DNA from: Kutzneria buriramensis | GTDB lineage: Bacteria > Actinomycetota > Actinomycetes > Mycobacteriales > Pseudonocardiaceae | Assembly (NCBI RefSeq): GCF_043575855.1 | Contig: NZ_CP144375.1 | Location: 8,742,001-8,806,000 of the forward strand | Direction of reading: 5' to 3' | Length of the DNA: 64,000 nt | Part shown: positions 40,383 through 48,431 of the stretch, piece by piece | Layout: the number at the start of each line of letters is the position of its first letter | How positions within the stretch are numbered: the stretch's first letter is position 1 | Made by a program: the position numbers and the translations under genes | The notes under the pieces: model-generated | What the model saw: the letters and a program-made list of their open reading frames with translations, nothing else | Told to the model about the DNA's origin: nothing | The model's database searches: none

Positions 40383-41261
40383 ATGGATCTGACCCGCCTG
40401 CGCGTGCTGGTGGCCGTCGCCGACGAGGGCTCGGTGACCGCCGCGGCCGAGGCGCTGCACTACGCGCAGCCGTCCGTCAGCCACCACCTCGCCAAGCTCG
40501 AAGCCGAGACCGGTGTGACGCTGGTGCAGCGGGTCGGCCGGGGGATTCGGCTGACCTCCGCCGGTCAGCTGCTGGCCGAGCGGGGACGGGAGATCCTGGG
40601 CCAGGTCGAGGCCGCGCGGCTGGAAGTGGCCGCCCACGCGGGATTGCGCACCGGACGCGTGCGGCTGGCCGCGTTCCCGTCCGCGCTGGCGACGCTCGTG
40701 CCGGCGGCTGCCGCCCGACTCGCGGCCGACCACCCCGGCGTCGAGCTCGCCCTGACCGAGGCCGAGCCGCCGCAGGCCATGACCGCCCTGCGGCACGGCG
40801 AGGTCGACCTCGCGCTGGTGTTCGACCACGGGGACTCGGCCGCCCCTCGCAACGTCGAGCTGCGGCCGGTGCTGCGGGAGCCGTTGTACCTGGTCACGCG
40901 GCGTGCCGACCGGGGCGGGCGCGAGCTCGCCGACCACGCCTCGCGGCCGTGGATCGCCGGTTGTTCGCGCTGCCGGGAGCACCTGCTGGCCGCCTGCGAA
41001 CGTGCCGGCTTCACGCCGCGAATCGAGTTCGAGACCGACGACTACGTCGCCGTGCAGGCCCTCGTCGCCGCCGGCCTCGGCGTCAGCACCCTGCCGGGGC
41101 TCGCGTTGGTCGCCAACAAGCACCCCGAGCTGCGGATCGTCCGCCTCCCCGACGAGCGGCGGGTGTCGATCGCCACCTACGGGCGGCCGCCGTTCGCCGC
41201 CCCCACGCAGGCGCTTCTCGACATCTTGTCGGCCAGCGCCGCGCCGCGCTGGCCCCGTTAG
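40383..41261 (+). CDS. LysR family transcriptional regulator
   Basis: 292-residue LysR regulator. The HTH covers residues 3-60 (LRVLVAVADEGSVTAAAEAL, then HYAQPSVSHHLAKLEAETG). The periplasmic-binding-protein-like effector domain covers 90-292. It has the usual length and probably controls the divergent PLP-enzyme gene and itself. Its stop overlaps the end of the convergent pyridoxamine-oxidase-like gene by 4 bp. Confidence 0.9.
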   Translation: MDLTRLRVLVAVADEGSVTAAAEALHYAQPSVSHHLAKLEAETGVTLVQRVGRGIRLTSAGQLLAERGREILGQVEAARLEVAAHAGLRTGRVRLAAFPSALATLVPAAAARLAADHPGVELALTEAEPPQAMTALRHGEVDLALVFDHGDSAAPRNVELRPVLREPLYLVTRRADRGGRELADHASRPWIAGCSRCREHLLAACERAGFTPRIEFETDDYVAVQALVAAGLGVSTLPGLALVANKHPELRIVRLPDERRVSIATYGRPPFAAPTQALLDILSASAAPRWPR

Positions 41262-41782
41262 AAGTCCCAGGCGGTGGCGCCGTAGGGCTCGGCGCAGGCG
41301 ACGCCGTACGCCTTGTGCAGCGTGAGCCGGTACAGGTGCCAGGGCGCGGGGCCGGCGCTCGGGGCCATGAACGACGCGTTGAAGCCGCCGTCCTCCACCC
41401 GTGCCGGCCAGCCGCCGCTGCGGTAGACCGCCGCGATCCGCTCCAGGGTCTCCGCGTCGGTGACCTGGTGGGCGTCGCCCTCCAGCGTCAGGTCGATGCC
41501 ACGCAGCCGTACCGACACGCTGCACGCCGGGTTCTGGGCGAGGTTGCGGGACCGTCGCGTGCCCGGGCCGCCGACGAAGTACAGGGCGTCGTCCGCCCAG
41601 ATCGCGCCGACGCCCGCCGTGTGCGGCCGCCCGTCCGGGCGAACCGTCGCCACGAAGAATGTCAGGTCCTCGCCGGGGGTGTCCGCGGCCAGAATGTCGC
41701 GCGGGCGACTCCACGGCAGCTCCTCGCTGCCGTCCCGGCTGAGGTTGCGGGTCGCGATCGGCTCTTTCACGGTGTCAGTCAT
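41258..41782 (-). CDS. Pyridoxamine 5'-phosphate oxidase-like flavin protein
   Basis: 174-residue split-barrel protein of the PNPOx-like/F420-binding superfamily. FFVATVRPDGRPHTAGVGAI is the typical first strands, with LYFVGGPGTRRSRNLAQNPA around the phosphate site. In actinomycetes such proteins bind FMN or F420. ATG 41782 overlaps the methyltransferase stop (8 bp), so the two genes are coupled. The oxidised or reduced substrate is unknown. Confidence 0.83.
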   Translation of the reverse strand: MTDTVKEPIATRNLSRDGSEELPWSRPRDILAADTPGEDLTFFVATVRPDGRPHTAGVGAIWADDALYFVGGPGTRRSRNLAQNPACSVSVRLRGIDLTLEGDAHQVTDAETLERIAAVYRSGGWPARVEDGGFNASFMAPSAGPAPWHLYRLTLHKAYGVACAEPYGATAWDF

Positions 41783-42413
41783 ACCCGTGCGTCGAACCAG
41801 CCGCCGCCGATTCGACAAGGGTGTACCGCCAGAACAGCCGCCGCCGGACCCGGGCGCTCGACGCGGCCGCTCGGATGTCGGCGAGGGTCTCCTGGGGCTC
41901 GGCGGTCGGCGCCGTCATGTGCGGCGGCGGGGCGTCGGCGCGGGTGGGGTGCTTGATCAGGCCCATCACCGGGTTGGCGATGATCGCCGGCAGATCGGTC
42001 AGCAGCCGTCTCTCGCGGTGACAGCCGACGATCACCAGCCGGCCGCCGGGGTTCAGGCATTCGCGCAGCTCCCGGAGGGTTTGCGTCAGCGGCATGTGGT
42101 GCAGGACCGCCACCAGCGTGATCGCGTCCCACCGCCGCTCCGGGTCCCGCCCCGCGAAGTCCGTGTTGATGATCGTGACGTGGGGGTCGCCGGCGAACCG
42201 CTCGGCGGCGATCTCGGCCGTCGCCGGATCCGGTTCGAGCCCGGTGACGGTGGCTGTGCGCCGGAGCCGGTCGATCAGGTTGCCGGTGCCGCAGCCCACG
42301 TCGAGGATGTCGCGCGCCCCGGCGACCTGGCGAGCCACCCAGGGCCCGTAGTGGTCGTTGTGGCTCCACGGATGCCGCTGGTTGAACCGATTGAGCCGCC
42401 CAAGCACCGTCAC
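41775..42413 (-). CDS. Class I SAM-dependent methyltransferase
   Basis: 212-residue methyltransferase with motif I ILDVGCGTGNLIDRL, motif II acidic residue in TGLEPDPATAE, and motif III after WDAITLVAVLHHMPLTQTL. LKPGG-like LNPGGRLVIVG follows. It resembles small actinomycete enzymes of the Methyltransf_11/12 type. The substrate is unknown. It is co-transcribed with the PNPOx-like gene that overlaps its stop. The 129-bp region upstream is almost filled by a large palindrome. Confidence 0.85.
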   Translation of the reverse strand: MTVLGRLNRFNQRHPWSHNDHYGPWVARQVAGARDILDVGCGTGNLIDRLRRTATVTGLEPDPATAEIAAERFAGDPHVTIINTDFAGRDPERRWDAITLVAVLHHMPLTQTLRELRECLNPGGRLVIVGCHRERRLLTDLPAIIANPVMGLIKHPTRADAPPPHMTAPTAEPQETLADIRAAASSARVRRRLFWRYTLVESAAAGSTHGYD

Positions 42414-42423
42414 CTTTCCCCCA

Positions 42424-42543
42424 ACCCCCGCGAATCGCGCTCAGCACCAGACCGAATGCAGGTTTGGTGCAGATCCGAGACCCGAGGCTCGTTTCTGCCT
42501 GAAACCTACATTCGGTGTGTCTGTGAGCGCGACTCGCGGGGGT
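42424..42543. repeat. 120-bp imperfect palindrome between methyltransferase and SARP genes
   Basis: The left arm begins ACCCCCGCGAATCGCGCTCA at 42424 and the right arm ends GAGCGCGACTCGCGGGGGT at 42543. The outer 42 bp of the arms pair at 35 positions, and pairing continues inward (GCAGATCCGAG against CTCGTTTCTGC), so almost the whole 120 bp can fold back. The right arm has a relative at about 21138-21175. It touches the stop of the SARP gene (42543). Its form fits a miniature inverted-repeat or REP-type element that may act as a terminator for both flanking genes. Confidence 0.75.
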
Positions 42544-45500
42544 CAGCGCGAGGCGCGGATTTCGGCGGCTTCGGCGTGGAAGCCGGCGGTGTCCAGGAGG
42601 GCTTCGGCCTGCCGCCGGCAGAGGTCGGCGTCGTCGGGTTTGCCGGCGTCGGCCAGGACCTGCCCGAGTTGCCGCAACGCGCGGCCGTGCTCCTGGGGCA
42701 GCCCGAGGCCCTCGGTGGTCGCGACGGCGCGTTCGGCCAGGGCCAGCGCGGACTCGGGGGAGTTGGTCAGCTGGGCGACCCAGCTGAGCAGCCGCCACGC
42801 CCACGCCTTGCCCGCCACGTCGTCGTGCTCGTCGAAGAACACCAGTGCCTGCTGCACCTCCGTGTGGGCGGTGTCCTTGGCGCCCATCCGCAGGTACGTC
42901 TCGGCCAGCGTCAACCGCAGGTTCGCCACCAGGTCGGGGTCGCCGAGCCGGTGCGCGTCGGTGAGGCTGGCGTGGATGTGCTCGACGGCCCCGCTCAGTT
43001 CGCCCCGCGCCTGCAGCACCCGCCCGAGCTCCAGCGCGGCCGACAGCGCCCCCATGCGATCGCCCAGGTCGGCGGCGGTTTCGCGGGCCCGCCGCAGGTA
43101 CGCCTCGGCCGACGCGAACCGGCCGGCCCGCCGCTCGATCGCGCCCAGCGAGCACAGCACGTCGACCTGGCCGTGCCGGTTGCCGGCCGCCTCGAACCGC
43201 CGCATCGCCGTCTCGTGAGCGGTTTTCGCGTCCGCCTGCCGGCCGAGCCACTCGTGCATCCACCCGATGCCGTGCCACGCGTAGCCCGCGCCGTCGGCGT
43301 CCTCCAGGTACTCGAAGACGTCCTTGGAACGGGTGAAGTCCTGCTGGGCGTCGGCGAAGGAGTGCAGCCGGCTGTGCAGCAGCCCCCGCTGCTGCACGAG
43401 GATCGCCTCGGCCGGCGTCGCGCCGACCGCGACGTCCAGACCGAGCCGGTTGACCTGCCGCCAGTCGTCGAACCGGCCGCGCAGGTCGCAGAACGCGGCG
43501 GTGGCGATGGCCAGCCGCGTCGTCTGCTCGGCAAGTCCCAGCGCGGCGGCCTGCTCGAGCACGGCCCGCAGCGACAGCCACTCGGCGTCGAACCAGCCGG
43601 TGGGGTCGCCCAGCAGCCGGTCGGCGAGCACCCCGCCGTCGCCGCGACCCAGCCGCGGACCCCGCTGCGCCAGCCGGTGATCCGCGGCTTCGGCCAGCGC
43701 GAGCCACTGATCCACCAGCGCCGTCAGCGGCGCGTCGTCGACGCCGCCGAGGTCGCGGCCGAACACCCGCAGCAGGTCGTGCAGCCGGTACCGGGTCTGC
43801 CCGAGCGCGTCCCAGCCGACGGTGTCCACCAGCCGCGCGTCGACCAGCGCCTCCACGTGGTCCTCGGCGGTGTCGGGGTCGACGCCGAGCAGCGGCGCCG
43901 CCGTCCACGCCGGGAAGTCGGCGACGTCGAGCCGCGCCAGCAGCCGGAACGCCCGCTGCTGCGGCTCCGACAGCTCCTGGTAGCTCAGCGTCAGGCTGGC
44001 CCGGACGTCCAGGTCCCCGAACCGCAGCTCGTCGAGCCGCCGGCGCTCGTCGGACAGCCGCGCCACCAGCTGTGACAGCCGCCAGTGCGGCCGCGCGACC
44101 AGCCGCGCGGCGGCCACTCGCAGCGCCAGCGGCAGCCGTCCGCAATACGCCGCGAGCTGCTCGGCCGCCTCCGGCTCGGCCGCCACCCGGGCCTCGCCCA
44201 ACGCGTCGGTGAGTACCCCCACGGCGTCGTCGGTGGACAGCACCTCCAACGGCATGACCTGCGCCAATTCCAGGCCCGCCAGGACGGATCGGCTCGTCAC
44301 GAGCGCCGCGGACGTCGTCGTGCCCGGCAGCAGTGGCCGCACCTGGGCCTCGCCGGCGGCGTTGTCCAGCACGACCAGGATCCGCCGGTCCGCCAGCCGA
44401 TCCCGGTACAGCGCGATCCGCTGGTCCAGCGCCGCCGGGATCGCGCTGCCGGGCGTGCCGAGGCCGCGCAGCAGCCGGTCCAGCGCCTCCGACGGCTCCA
44501 CCGGACGCCCCTGCGCCCGCAGGTCCAGGTACAGCTGGCCATCCGGATATCCGCTGCGCACCAGGTGCGCCACGTGCACGGCGAGGCTCGTCTTCCCGAC
44601 GCCGCCAGGGCCGGTGATCATCCACACTCGACGCGGGTCACGCTCGGCGCGCAGGCTGTGCGTCAGTCGGACGACCTCCTCCGTCCGCCCGGCCAGGTTC
44701 GCGACGGCCGGCGGCAGGTCGCAGCGCGGCGCCCACGCCGACTCGGTCCGCTGCGGCACGCCGACCGGCTCGGTCGAGCCGCCCAGCACGGCCTGGTGCA
44801 GCGCCCGCAGCTCGGCGTTCGGGTCGACGCCCAGTTCCTCGGCGAGCACCTCACGGCAGCGGCGGTAGGCGTCCAGAGCCTGCGCCTGCTGCCCGCTGCG
44901 GTGCAGGGCGAGGATCAGCTGCGCCCAGAACCGTTCCCGCAACGGTTGCAGGAGCACCAGCTCGCGAAGTTCGTCGACGATCGTGTCGTGCCGGCCGAGC
45001 TTCAGCTCGACCTCGTTACGCCGCTCCACCGCGTCCCACCGGCGCTCGTCCAGCCGCAGCGACTCGGTGGGATGGCCGGTGAACGCCGGGCCGCGCCACA
45101 GCGCCAGCGCCTCGGTGAGCAGCCGCGACTCCTCGGCCGCGTCCTCCCGCCGCTCGGCCTGCCGCGCCTGCGCCCGCAACCGCTCGAACCGGTTCAGGTC
45201 CAGCGCGTCCGTTTCGATCCGAACGGAGTAGCCGCCGGGCACAGTCTGCACCAACGTGCTGTCGCCCAACGCATTGCGCAGCCGCATGACGTGCGTCTGG
45301 AGGGTCGCTCGCGCGCCTTCGGGCGGCCCTTCGCCCCACAGCCGGTCGATGAGGTCGTCGGCGGAGACGGGTTCGTTGGCACGCAACAGCAACACTGCCA
45401 GCAGCGTCTGCTGTTTGGCTGAGCGCAACTGCACCGTTCGGCCGTCGGCGCGCACCGTCAAGGGTCCGAGCACGCCGAACTCCCAGCCGCTGTTGGACAT
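42543..45500 (-). CDS. SARP/AfsR-type regulator with NB-ARC and TPR domains
   Basis: 985-residue large SARP. Residues 1-95 are an OmpR-type winged helix (LTVRADGRTVQLRSAKQQTL), 98-245 the bacterial activation domain, 290-560 an NB-ARC ATPase with P-loop TGPGGVGKTS (296-305) and ILVVLDNAAGEAQVRPLLPG, and about 640-985 TPR repeats (YAWHGIGWMHEWLGRQADAK). Such proteins activate secondary-metabolite or secreted-protein genes by binding direct heptamer repeats. It is divergent from the SapA-like gene and the six-gene secreted array, with direct repeats in between (45706-45724), so it is the probable activator of the array. Its own signal is unknown. Confidence 0.9.
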   Translation of the reverse strand: MSNSGWEFGVLGPLTVRADGRTVQLRSAKQQTLLAVLLLRANEPVSADDLIDRLWGEGPPEGARATLQTHVMRLRNALGDSTLVQTVPGGYSVRIETDALDLNRFERLRAQARQAERREDAAEESRLLTEALALWRGPAFTGHPTESLRLDERRWDAVERRNEVELKLGRHDTIVDELRELVLLQPLRERFWAQLILALHRSGQQAQALDAYRRCREVLAEELGVDPNAELRALHQAVLGGSTEPVGVPQRTESAWAPRCDLPPAVANLAGRTEEVVRLTHSLRAERDPRRVWMITGPGGVGKTSLAVHVAHLVRSGYPDGQLYLDLRAQGRPVEPSEALDRLLRGLGTPGSAIPAALDQRIALYRDRLADRRILVVLDNAAGEAQVRPLLPGTTTSAALVTSRSVLAGLELAQVMPLEVLSTDDAVGVLTDALGEARVAAEPEAAEQLAAYCGRLPLALRVAAARLVARPHWRLSQLVARLSDERRRLDELRFGDLDVRASLTLSYQELSEPQQRAFRLLARLDVADFPAWTAAPLLGVDPDTAEDHVEALVDARLVDTVGWDALGQTRYRLHDLLRVFGRDLGGVDDAPLTALVDQWLALAEAADHRLAQRGPRLGRGDGGVLADRLLGDPTGWFDAEWLSLRAVLEQAAALGLAEQTTRLAIATAAFCDLRGRFDDWRQVNRLGLDVAVGATPAEAILVQQRGLLHSRLHSFADAQQDFTRSKDVFEYLEDADGAGYAWHGIGWMHEWLGRQADAKTAHETAMRRFEAAGNRHGQVDVLCSLGAIERRAGRFASAEAYLRRARETAADLGDRMGALSAALELGRVLQARGELSGAVEHIHASLTDAHRLGDPDLVANLRLTLAETYLRMGAKDTAHTEVQQALVFFDEHDDVAGKAWAWRLLSWVAQLTNSPESALALAERAVATTEGLGLPQEHGRALRQLGQVLADAGKPDDADLCRRQAEALLDTAGFHAEAAEIRASR

Positions 45501-45639
45501 GACCCCCGCTGCACGAGATGAGAAGGACGATTCGGATATCGCGACTGTACCTCGACATGTCAGGAAAAAGTCAGCGCTCCGTGCGACGCCCCGTGACCTG
45601 CGGTTTCGCTGTCCGAGACGGCGAAGTCACGCCTGCGTG

Positions 45640-45658
45640 ACCGTGACCGGGTCACGGT
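45640..45658. promoter_or_regulatory. Palindrome upstream of SapA-like gene
   Basis: ACCGTGAC-CGG-GTCACGGT, perfect 8-bp arms, in the 270-bp divergent region between the SARP gene and the secreted-protein array. It could bind a dimeric regulator other than the SARP protein. The nearby GTCAC also occurs at 45626 and 45666. Confidence 0.5.
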
Positions 45659-45705
45659 GAGGTGGGTCACTCGAAGCGCTCCACCCTGACGCCGTCCGCC
45701 AGTGC

Positions 45706-45724
45706 CGAGTCAGGTTCGAGTCAG
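45706..45724 (+). promoter_or_regulatory. SARP-style direct repeats
   Basis: CGAGTCAG occurs at 45706-45713 and again at 45717-45724, an 11-bp period. SARP activators bind direct heptamers spaced by one helical turn (11 bp), commonly of the TCGAGxx form, near the -35 region. The sites lie 47-65 bp upstream of ATG 45771. No clear -10 can be read. Confidence 0.55.
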
Positions 45725-45770
45725 CGCCGGCCGCGAAGGTTCTCCCCGAGCACCACATGAGGGGACTGGA

Positions 45771-46172
45771 ATGAAGAAGCTGATCGCCGCGGCGGGCGTC
45801 GCCGCCGCTCTGGGTTCGATGGTCGCGCTGGCCTCGCCCGCGAACGCCGCCACCAACCCGTACACGGCCAAGGACGCCTGCGGCTCCGGCTACCACGAGC
45901 TGGACCACCACAGCATCTCCGGCGCGGTCATCTACCTGATGTACGACGGCTCCAACAACTGCGTGGCGACGATCAAGACCGCCAACATCGGCCGCAAGAC
46001 CCACACCCAGGCGATTCTCGAGGTGAAGACCAACCCGCAGGGGTTCTACACCGACGACGACAACTACGCCTACTACGCGGCGATCGCGGAGCCGGGCGCG
46101 GGCCACTGCATCAAGTGGGGCGGCATGACCGACGACATCTGGGAGAGCCCGGTCTGGGACCACTGCGGCTGA
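45771..46172 (+). CDS. Secreted SapA-like (spore-associated protein A) protein
   Basis: 133 residues with a clear signal peptide (MKKLIAAAGVAAALGSMVAL, cleavage near ANAA). The mature part has CGSGYHELDHHSISGAVIYL, GSNNCVATIKTANIG and ends IKWGGMTDDIWESPVWDHCG, matching the pattern of Streptomyces spore-associated protein A as I recall it. Four cysteines could form two disulfides. It is the first gene rightward of the SARP regulator and 34 bp before the six-gene array, so it is probably in the same operon. The molecular function of SapA is not established. Confidence 0.75.
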   Translation: MKKLIAAAGVAAALGSMVALASPANAATNPYTAKDACGSGYHELDHHSISGAVIYLMYDGSNNCVATIKTANIGRKTHTQAILEVKTNPQGFYTDDDNYAYYAAIAEPGAGHCIKWGGMTDDIWESPVWDHCG

Positions 46173-46206
46173 CGCCCGTCGGGGGAGTAGAGAGGGGACA
46201 GGGGAA

Positions 46207-46665
46207 ATGAACGCGAAGCTGCGCGCGTCGGTCACCGGCGCCATCACCGTCGTCGTGGCGGCGCTGGCCGCGCTGCTGGGCACCGCCGGCACCGCGCAGG
46301 CCGAGTCCGCGCCGGGCTGCTCCGGCACCACCCAGATCGGCACGACGGCGTACGTCACCTACGGCGGGCAGACCGTCGCCTCGGTCAAACAGTTCAAGGG
46401 CTGCGGCAAGAACTGGGCGTACGTGTACGCCTGGCAGTCCTTCGTGGACAGTGGCAAGTCGTTCACCCTTCAGGCCGGCATCGGCGTGTACGGCAGCGCT
46501 TCGCAGCAGGAGCCGGACCGCTACCTGGGCATCGTGCAGGGCGGCAACCGGGTGCGCGAGCTGTGGTCGACGGGCACGGACACGCTGTCCGACTGCACCG
46601 CGGCCTACGGCGGTGTGCACGTGAGCGGCGACTTCCCCGACAATCACACTTCCGTGAGGTGCTGA
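46207..46665 (+). CDS. Small secreted four-cysteine protein, array copy 1
   Basis: 152 residues with a signal peptide ending near GTAQAES. The mature protein begins APGCSGTTQIGTTAYVTYGG, then VASVKQFKGCGKNWAYVYAW and TGTDTLSDCTAAYG, and its last residue is Cys (SVRC). This is the most divergent of the six paralogues, with a longer middle. The core GxVASVKQFKGCGKNWAY loosely resembles DUF2690 proteins (CxxNWARxxx), but that is tentative. ATG 46207 follows GGGGACAGGGGAA. Function unknown; extracellular. Confidence 0.82.
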   Translation: MNAKLRASVTGAITVVVAALAALLGTAGTAQAESAPGCSGTTQIGTTAYVTYGGQTVASVKQFKGCGKNWAYVYAWQSFVDSGKSFTLQAGIGVYGSASQQEPDRYLGIVQGGNRVRELWSTGTDTLSDCTAAYGGVHVSGDFPDNHTSVRC

Positions 46666-46667
46666 CC

Positions 46668-47099
46668 ATGATGCGAAAGCTGTTGTGCGCCACGGGAGTC
46701 GCGGCGGTCGCGCTGGCGACGTTCGGGGCGGGTTCGGCGCAGGCCGAGACCGCGCCGGGATGTTCGAGCACCGTGCAGATCGGCGCCACCGCATACGGGC
46801 AGTACCAGGGCCAGAACGCCATCTCGGTCAAGCAGTTCAAGGGCTGCGGCAAGAACTGGTCCTACGTCTTCGTGTGGCAGAGCTTCCGGGACAAGCACAT
46901 CCAGTACTCGCTGAGCGCCTTCGTCAACGCTCAGTACGACGACGCCGAACTGGTCCAGGGCGAGGTGGACAAGTCCGGCAGCCCGGTCGAACTGTGGTCC
47001 ACGGGCACCGACACGCTGACGGTGTGCACGCAGGCCGCCGGAATGATGGCCTTCGGCAACGAGAACGTCGTCCAGGCCCAGACGGGGTGGCGGTGCTGA
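46668..47099 (+). CDS. Small secreted four-cysteine protein, array copy 2
   Basis: 143 residues from ATG 46668 (ATG 46671 is also possible; GAGG lies eight bases before 46668). Signal peptide MMRKLLCATGVAAVALATFG, cleavage near AQAE. Mature core ETAPGCSSTVQIGATAYGQY, ISVKQFKGCGKNWSYVFVWQ and TGTDTLTVCTQAAG, last residue Cys (GWRC). It starts 2 bp after copy 1 and its stop overlaps the start of copy 3. Four conserved cysteines. It is closest to copy 3 in the DKSGSPVE and TGWRC segments. Confidence 0.82.
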   Translation: MMRKLLCATGVAAVALATFGAGSAQAETAPGCSSTVQIGATAYGQYQGQNAISVKQFKGCGKNWSYVFVWQSFRDKHIQYSLSAFVNAQYDDAELVQGEVDKSGSPVELWSTGTDTLTVCTQAAGMMAFGNENVVQAQTGWRC

Positions 47100-47524
47100 T
47101 GAGGTTCGCGCTGGCTGCCGCGGCGTCGCTGGCGTTGGTGGCGGGTGGTCTCGGGGCCGGTGTGGCGCAGGCGGAGTCCGCGCCCGGCTGCTCGAGCACC
47201 GTCCAGATCGGGTCCACCGCCTATGGCTCTTACCAGGGGCAGGACGCCATCTCGGTGAAGCAGTTCAAGGGTTGTGGGCAGAACTGGTCGTACATCTACG
47301 TGTGGCAGAGCTTCCGCGACCGGCACATCTCCTACCGTGCGCACGCCTCCGTCTACGTGCAGTTCGACGGCGGCATGTCGTGGGGTGACGTGGACAAGTC
47401 CGGCAGCCCGGTCGAGGTGTGGTCGGAAGGCACGAACACGCTCGACTCGTGCACCGCGGCATCCGGCTACATCCAGTTCGGTAGCGACAGCACCGTGTCG
47501 GCCAAGACCGGTTGGCGTTGTTGA
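47099..47524 (+). CDS. Small secreted four-cysteine protein, array copy 3
   Basis: 141 residues from ATG 47099, which shares one base with the stop of copy 2 (TGATG); GTG 47093 is an alternative. The signal peptide LAAAASLALVAGGLGAGVAQ is nearly identical to that of copy 4. Mature core AESAPGCSSTVQIGSTAYGS, ISVKQFKGCGQNWSYIYVWQ and EGTNTLDSCTAASG, last residue Cys (GWRC). The 5' parts of copies 3 and 4 are nearly the same at DNA level, indicating recent tandem duplication. Confidence 0.82.
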   Translation: MRFALAAAASLALVAGGLGAGVAQAESAPGCSSTVQIGSTAYGSYQGQDAISVKQFKGCGQNWSYIYVWQSFRDRHISYRAHASVYVQFDGGMSWGDVDKSGSPVEVWSEGTNTLDSCTAASGYIQFGSDSTVSAKTGWRC

Positions 47525-47535
47525 TGGGGGGAACC

Positions 47536-47964
47536 GTGAAGTTCGTTCTGGCTGCGGCGGCGTCGTTGGCGTTGGTGGCGGGTGGTCTCGGCGCCGGTGT
47601 GGCGCAGGCGGAGTCCGCGCCGGGGTGTTCCAGCACCGTCCAAATCGGATCCACGGCGTACGCGAAGTTCCAGGGGCAGGACATCGCCTCGGTGAAGCAG
47701 TTCAAGGGCTGTGGGAAGAACTGGGCGTACATCTACGTCTGGGAGAGCTTCCGGCAGCGGGGGCTGCACTGGATCCTCACCGCGGCCGTCGACGTGAACC
47801 CCGGTCCGCACGCCGTCTACAAGGGCGGCGTGGACAACCCGAACGACCCCGTCGAGTTGTGGTCCAAGGGCACCGACACCTTGTCGGACTGCACCGCGGG
47901 CTACGGGCTGATCTCGGTCTACCAGTACGACAACTACCCGGCCTGGACGGACACGCGGTGCTGA
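47536..47964 (+). CDS. Small secreted four-cysteine protein, array copy 4
   Basis: 142 residues from GTG 47536, chosen because GGGGGGAACC precedes it and the signal peptide then begins MKFVLAAAASLALVAGG; ATG 47524 is an alternative. Mature core APGCSSTVQIGSTAYAKFQG, IASVKQFKGCGKNWAYIYVW and KGTDTLSDCTAGYG, last residue Cys (TDTRC). It pairs with copy 3 in the signal peptide but its C-terminal half is more like copy 1 (TDTLSDCTAxYG), which could reflect recombination among the copies. Confidence 0.82.
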   Translation: MKFVLAAAASLALVAGGLGAGVAQAESAPGCSSTVQIGSTAYAKFQGQDIASVKQFKGCGKNWAYIYVWESFRQRGLHWILTAAVDVNPGPHAVYKGGVDNPNDPVELWSKGTDTLSDCTAGYGLISVYQYDNYPAWTDTRC

Positions 47965-47999
47965 GTTCTGCGTGCGTGGTAGTGAGAACTAGGAGAGTT

Positions 48000-48419
48000 G
48001 TGAAGGTTTTGGGTGTCGCGGCCGTGGCGGCCGCGTTGACCGTCGCCGGTCTGGGTTCGGGGGTGGCGCAGGCGGAGTCCGCGCCGGGTTGTGCCAGCAC
48101 CGTGCAGATCGGCTCGACGGCCTACATCACGTCCGGCGGCCAGACCATCGCGTCGGTGAAGCAGTTCAAGGGGTGCAACAAGAACTGGGCCTACACCTAC
48201 GTGTGGGACCAGTACCGCGCCAACCACACGAACTACACCATCGACACCTACATCGACGCGGGCAGCGACCCGCTCGGGTATCAGGTGAGCGGGCGGGGCG
48301 CGCACGAGCTGTGGTCCGACGGCACGAACACGTTGAGCGTCTGCACGCAGGCGGTCGGCGCGATCTGGACCACCAGTGGCGACTTCGTGGGCGATGCCGT
48401 TACCGGCAAGCGCTGCTGA
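48000..48419 (+). CDS. Small secreted four-cysteine protein, array copy 5
   Basis: 139 residues from GTG 48000 with AGGAGAGTT just upstream. Signal peptide VLGVAAVAAALTVAGLGSGV, then AESAPGCASTVQIGSTAYIT, IASVKQFKGCNKNWAYTYVW, DGTNTLSVCTQAVG and a final Cys (TGKRC). Copies 5 and 6 are the closest pair: same start context, same NKNWAYTYVWDQ(Y/F) core and a shared SDPLGY segment. The 35-bp gap before this gene is the longest inside the array. Confidence 0.82.
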   Translation: MKVLGVAAVAAALTVAGLGSGVAQAESAPGCASTVQIGSTAYITSGGQTIASVKQFKGCNKNWAYTYVWDQYRANHTNYTIDTYIDAGSDPLGYQVSGRGAHELWSDGTNTLSVCTQAVGAIWTTSGDFVGDAVTGKRC

Positions 48420-48431
48420 CAAAGGAGAGTT

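Noticed and set aside
45701..45735. GGTTCGAGTC resembling a tRNA T-loop
   Set aside because: No T-stem complement, acceptor stem or anticodon arm can be drawn around it; it is part of the 11-bp direct repeats upstream of the SapA-like gene.
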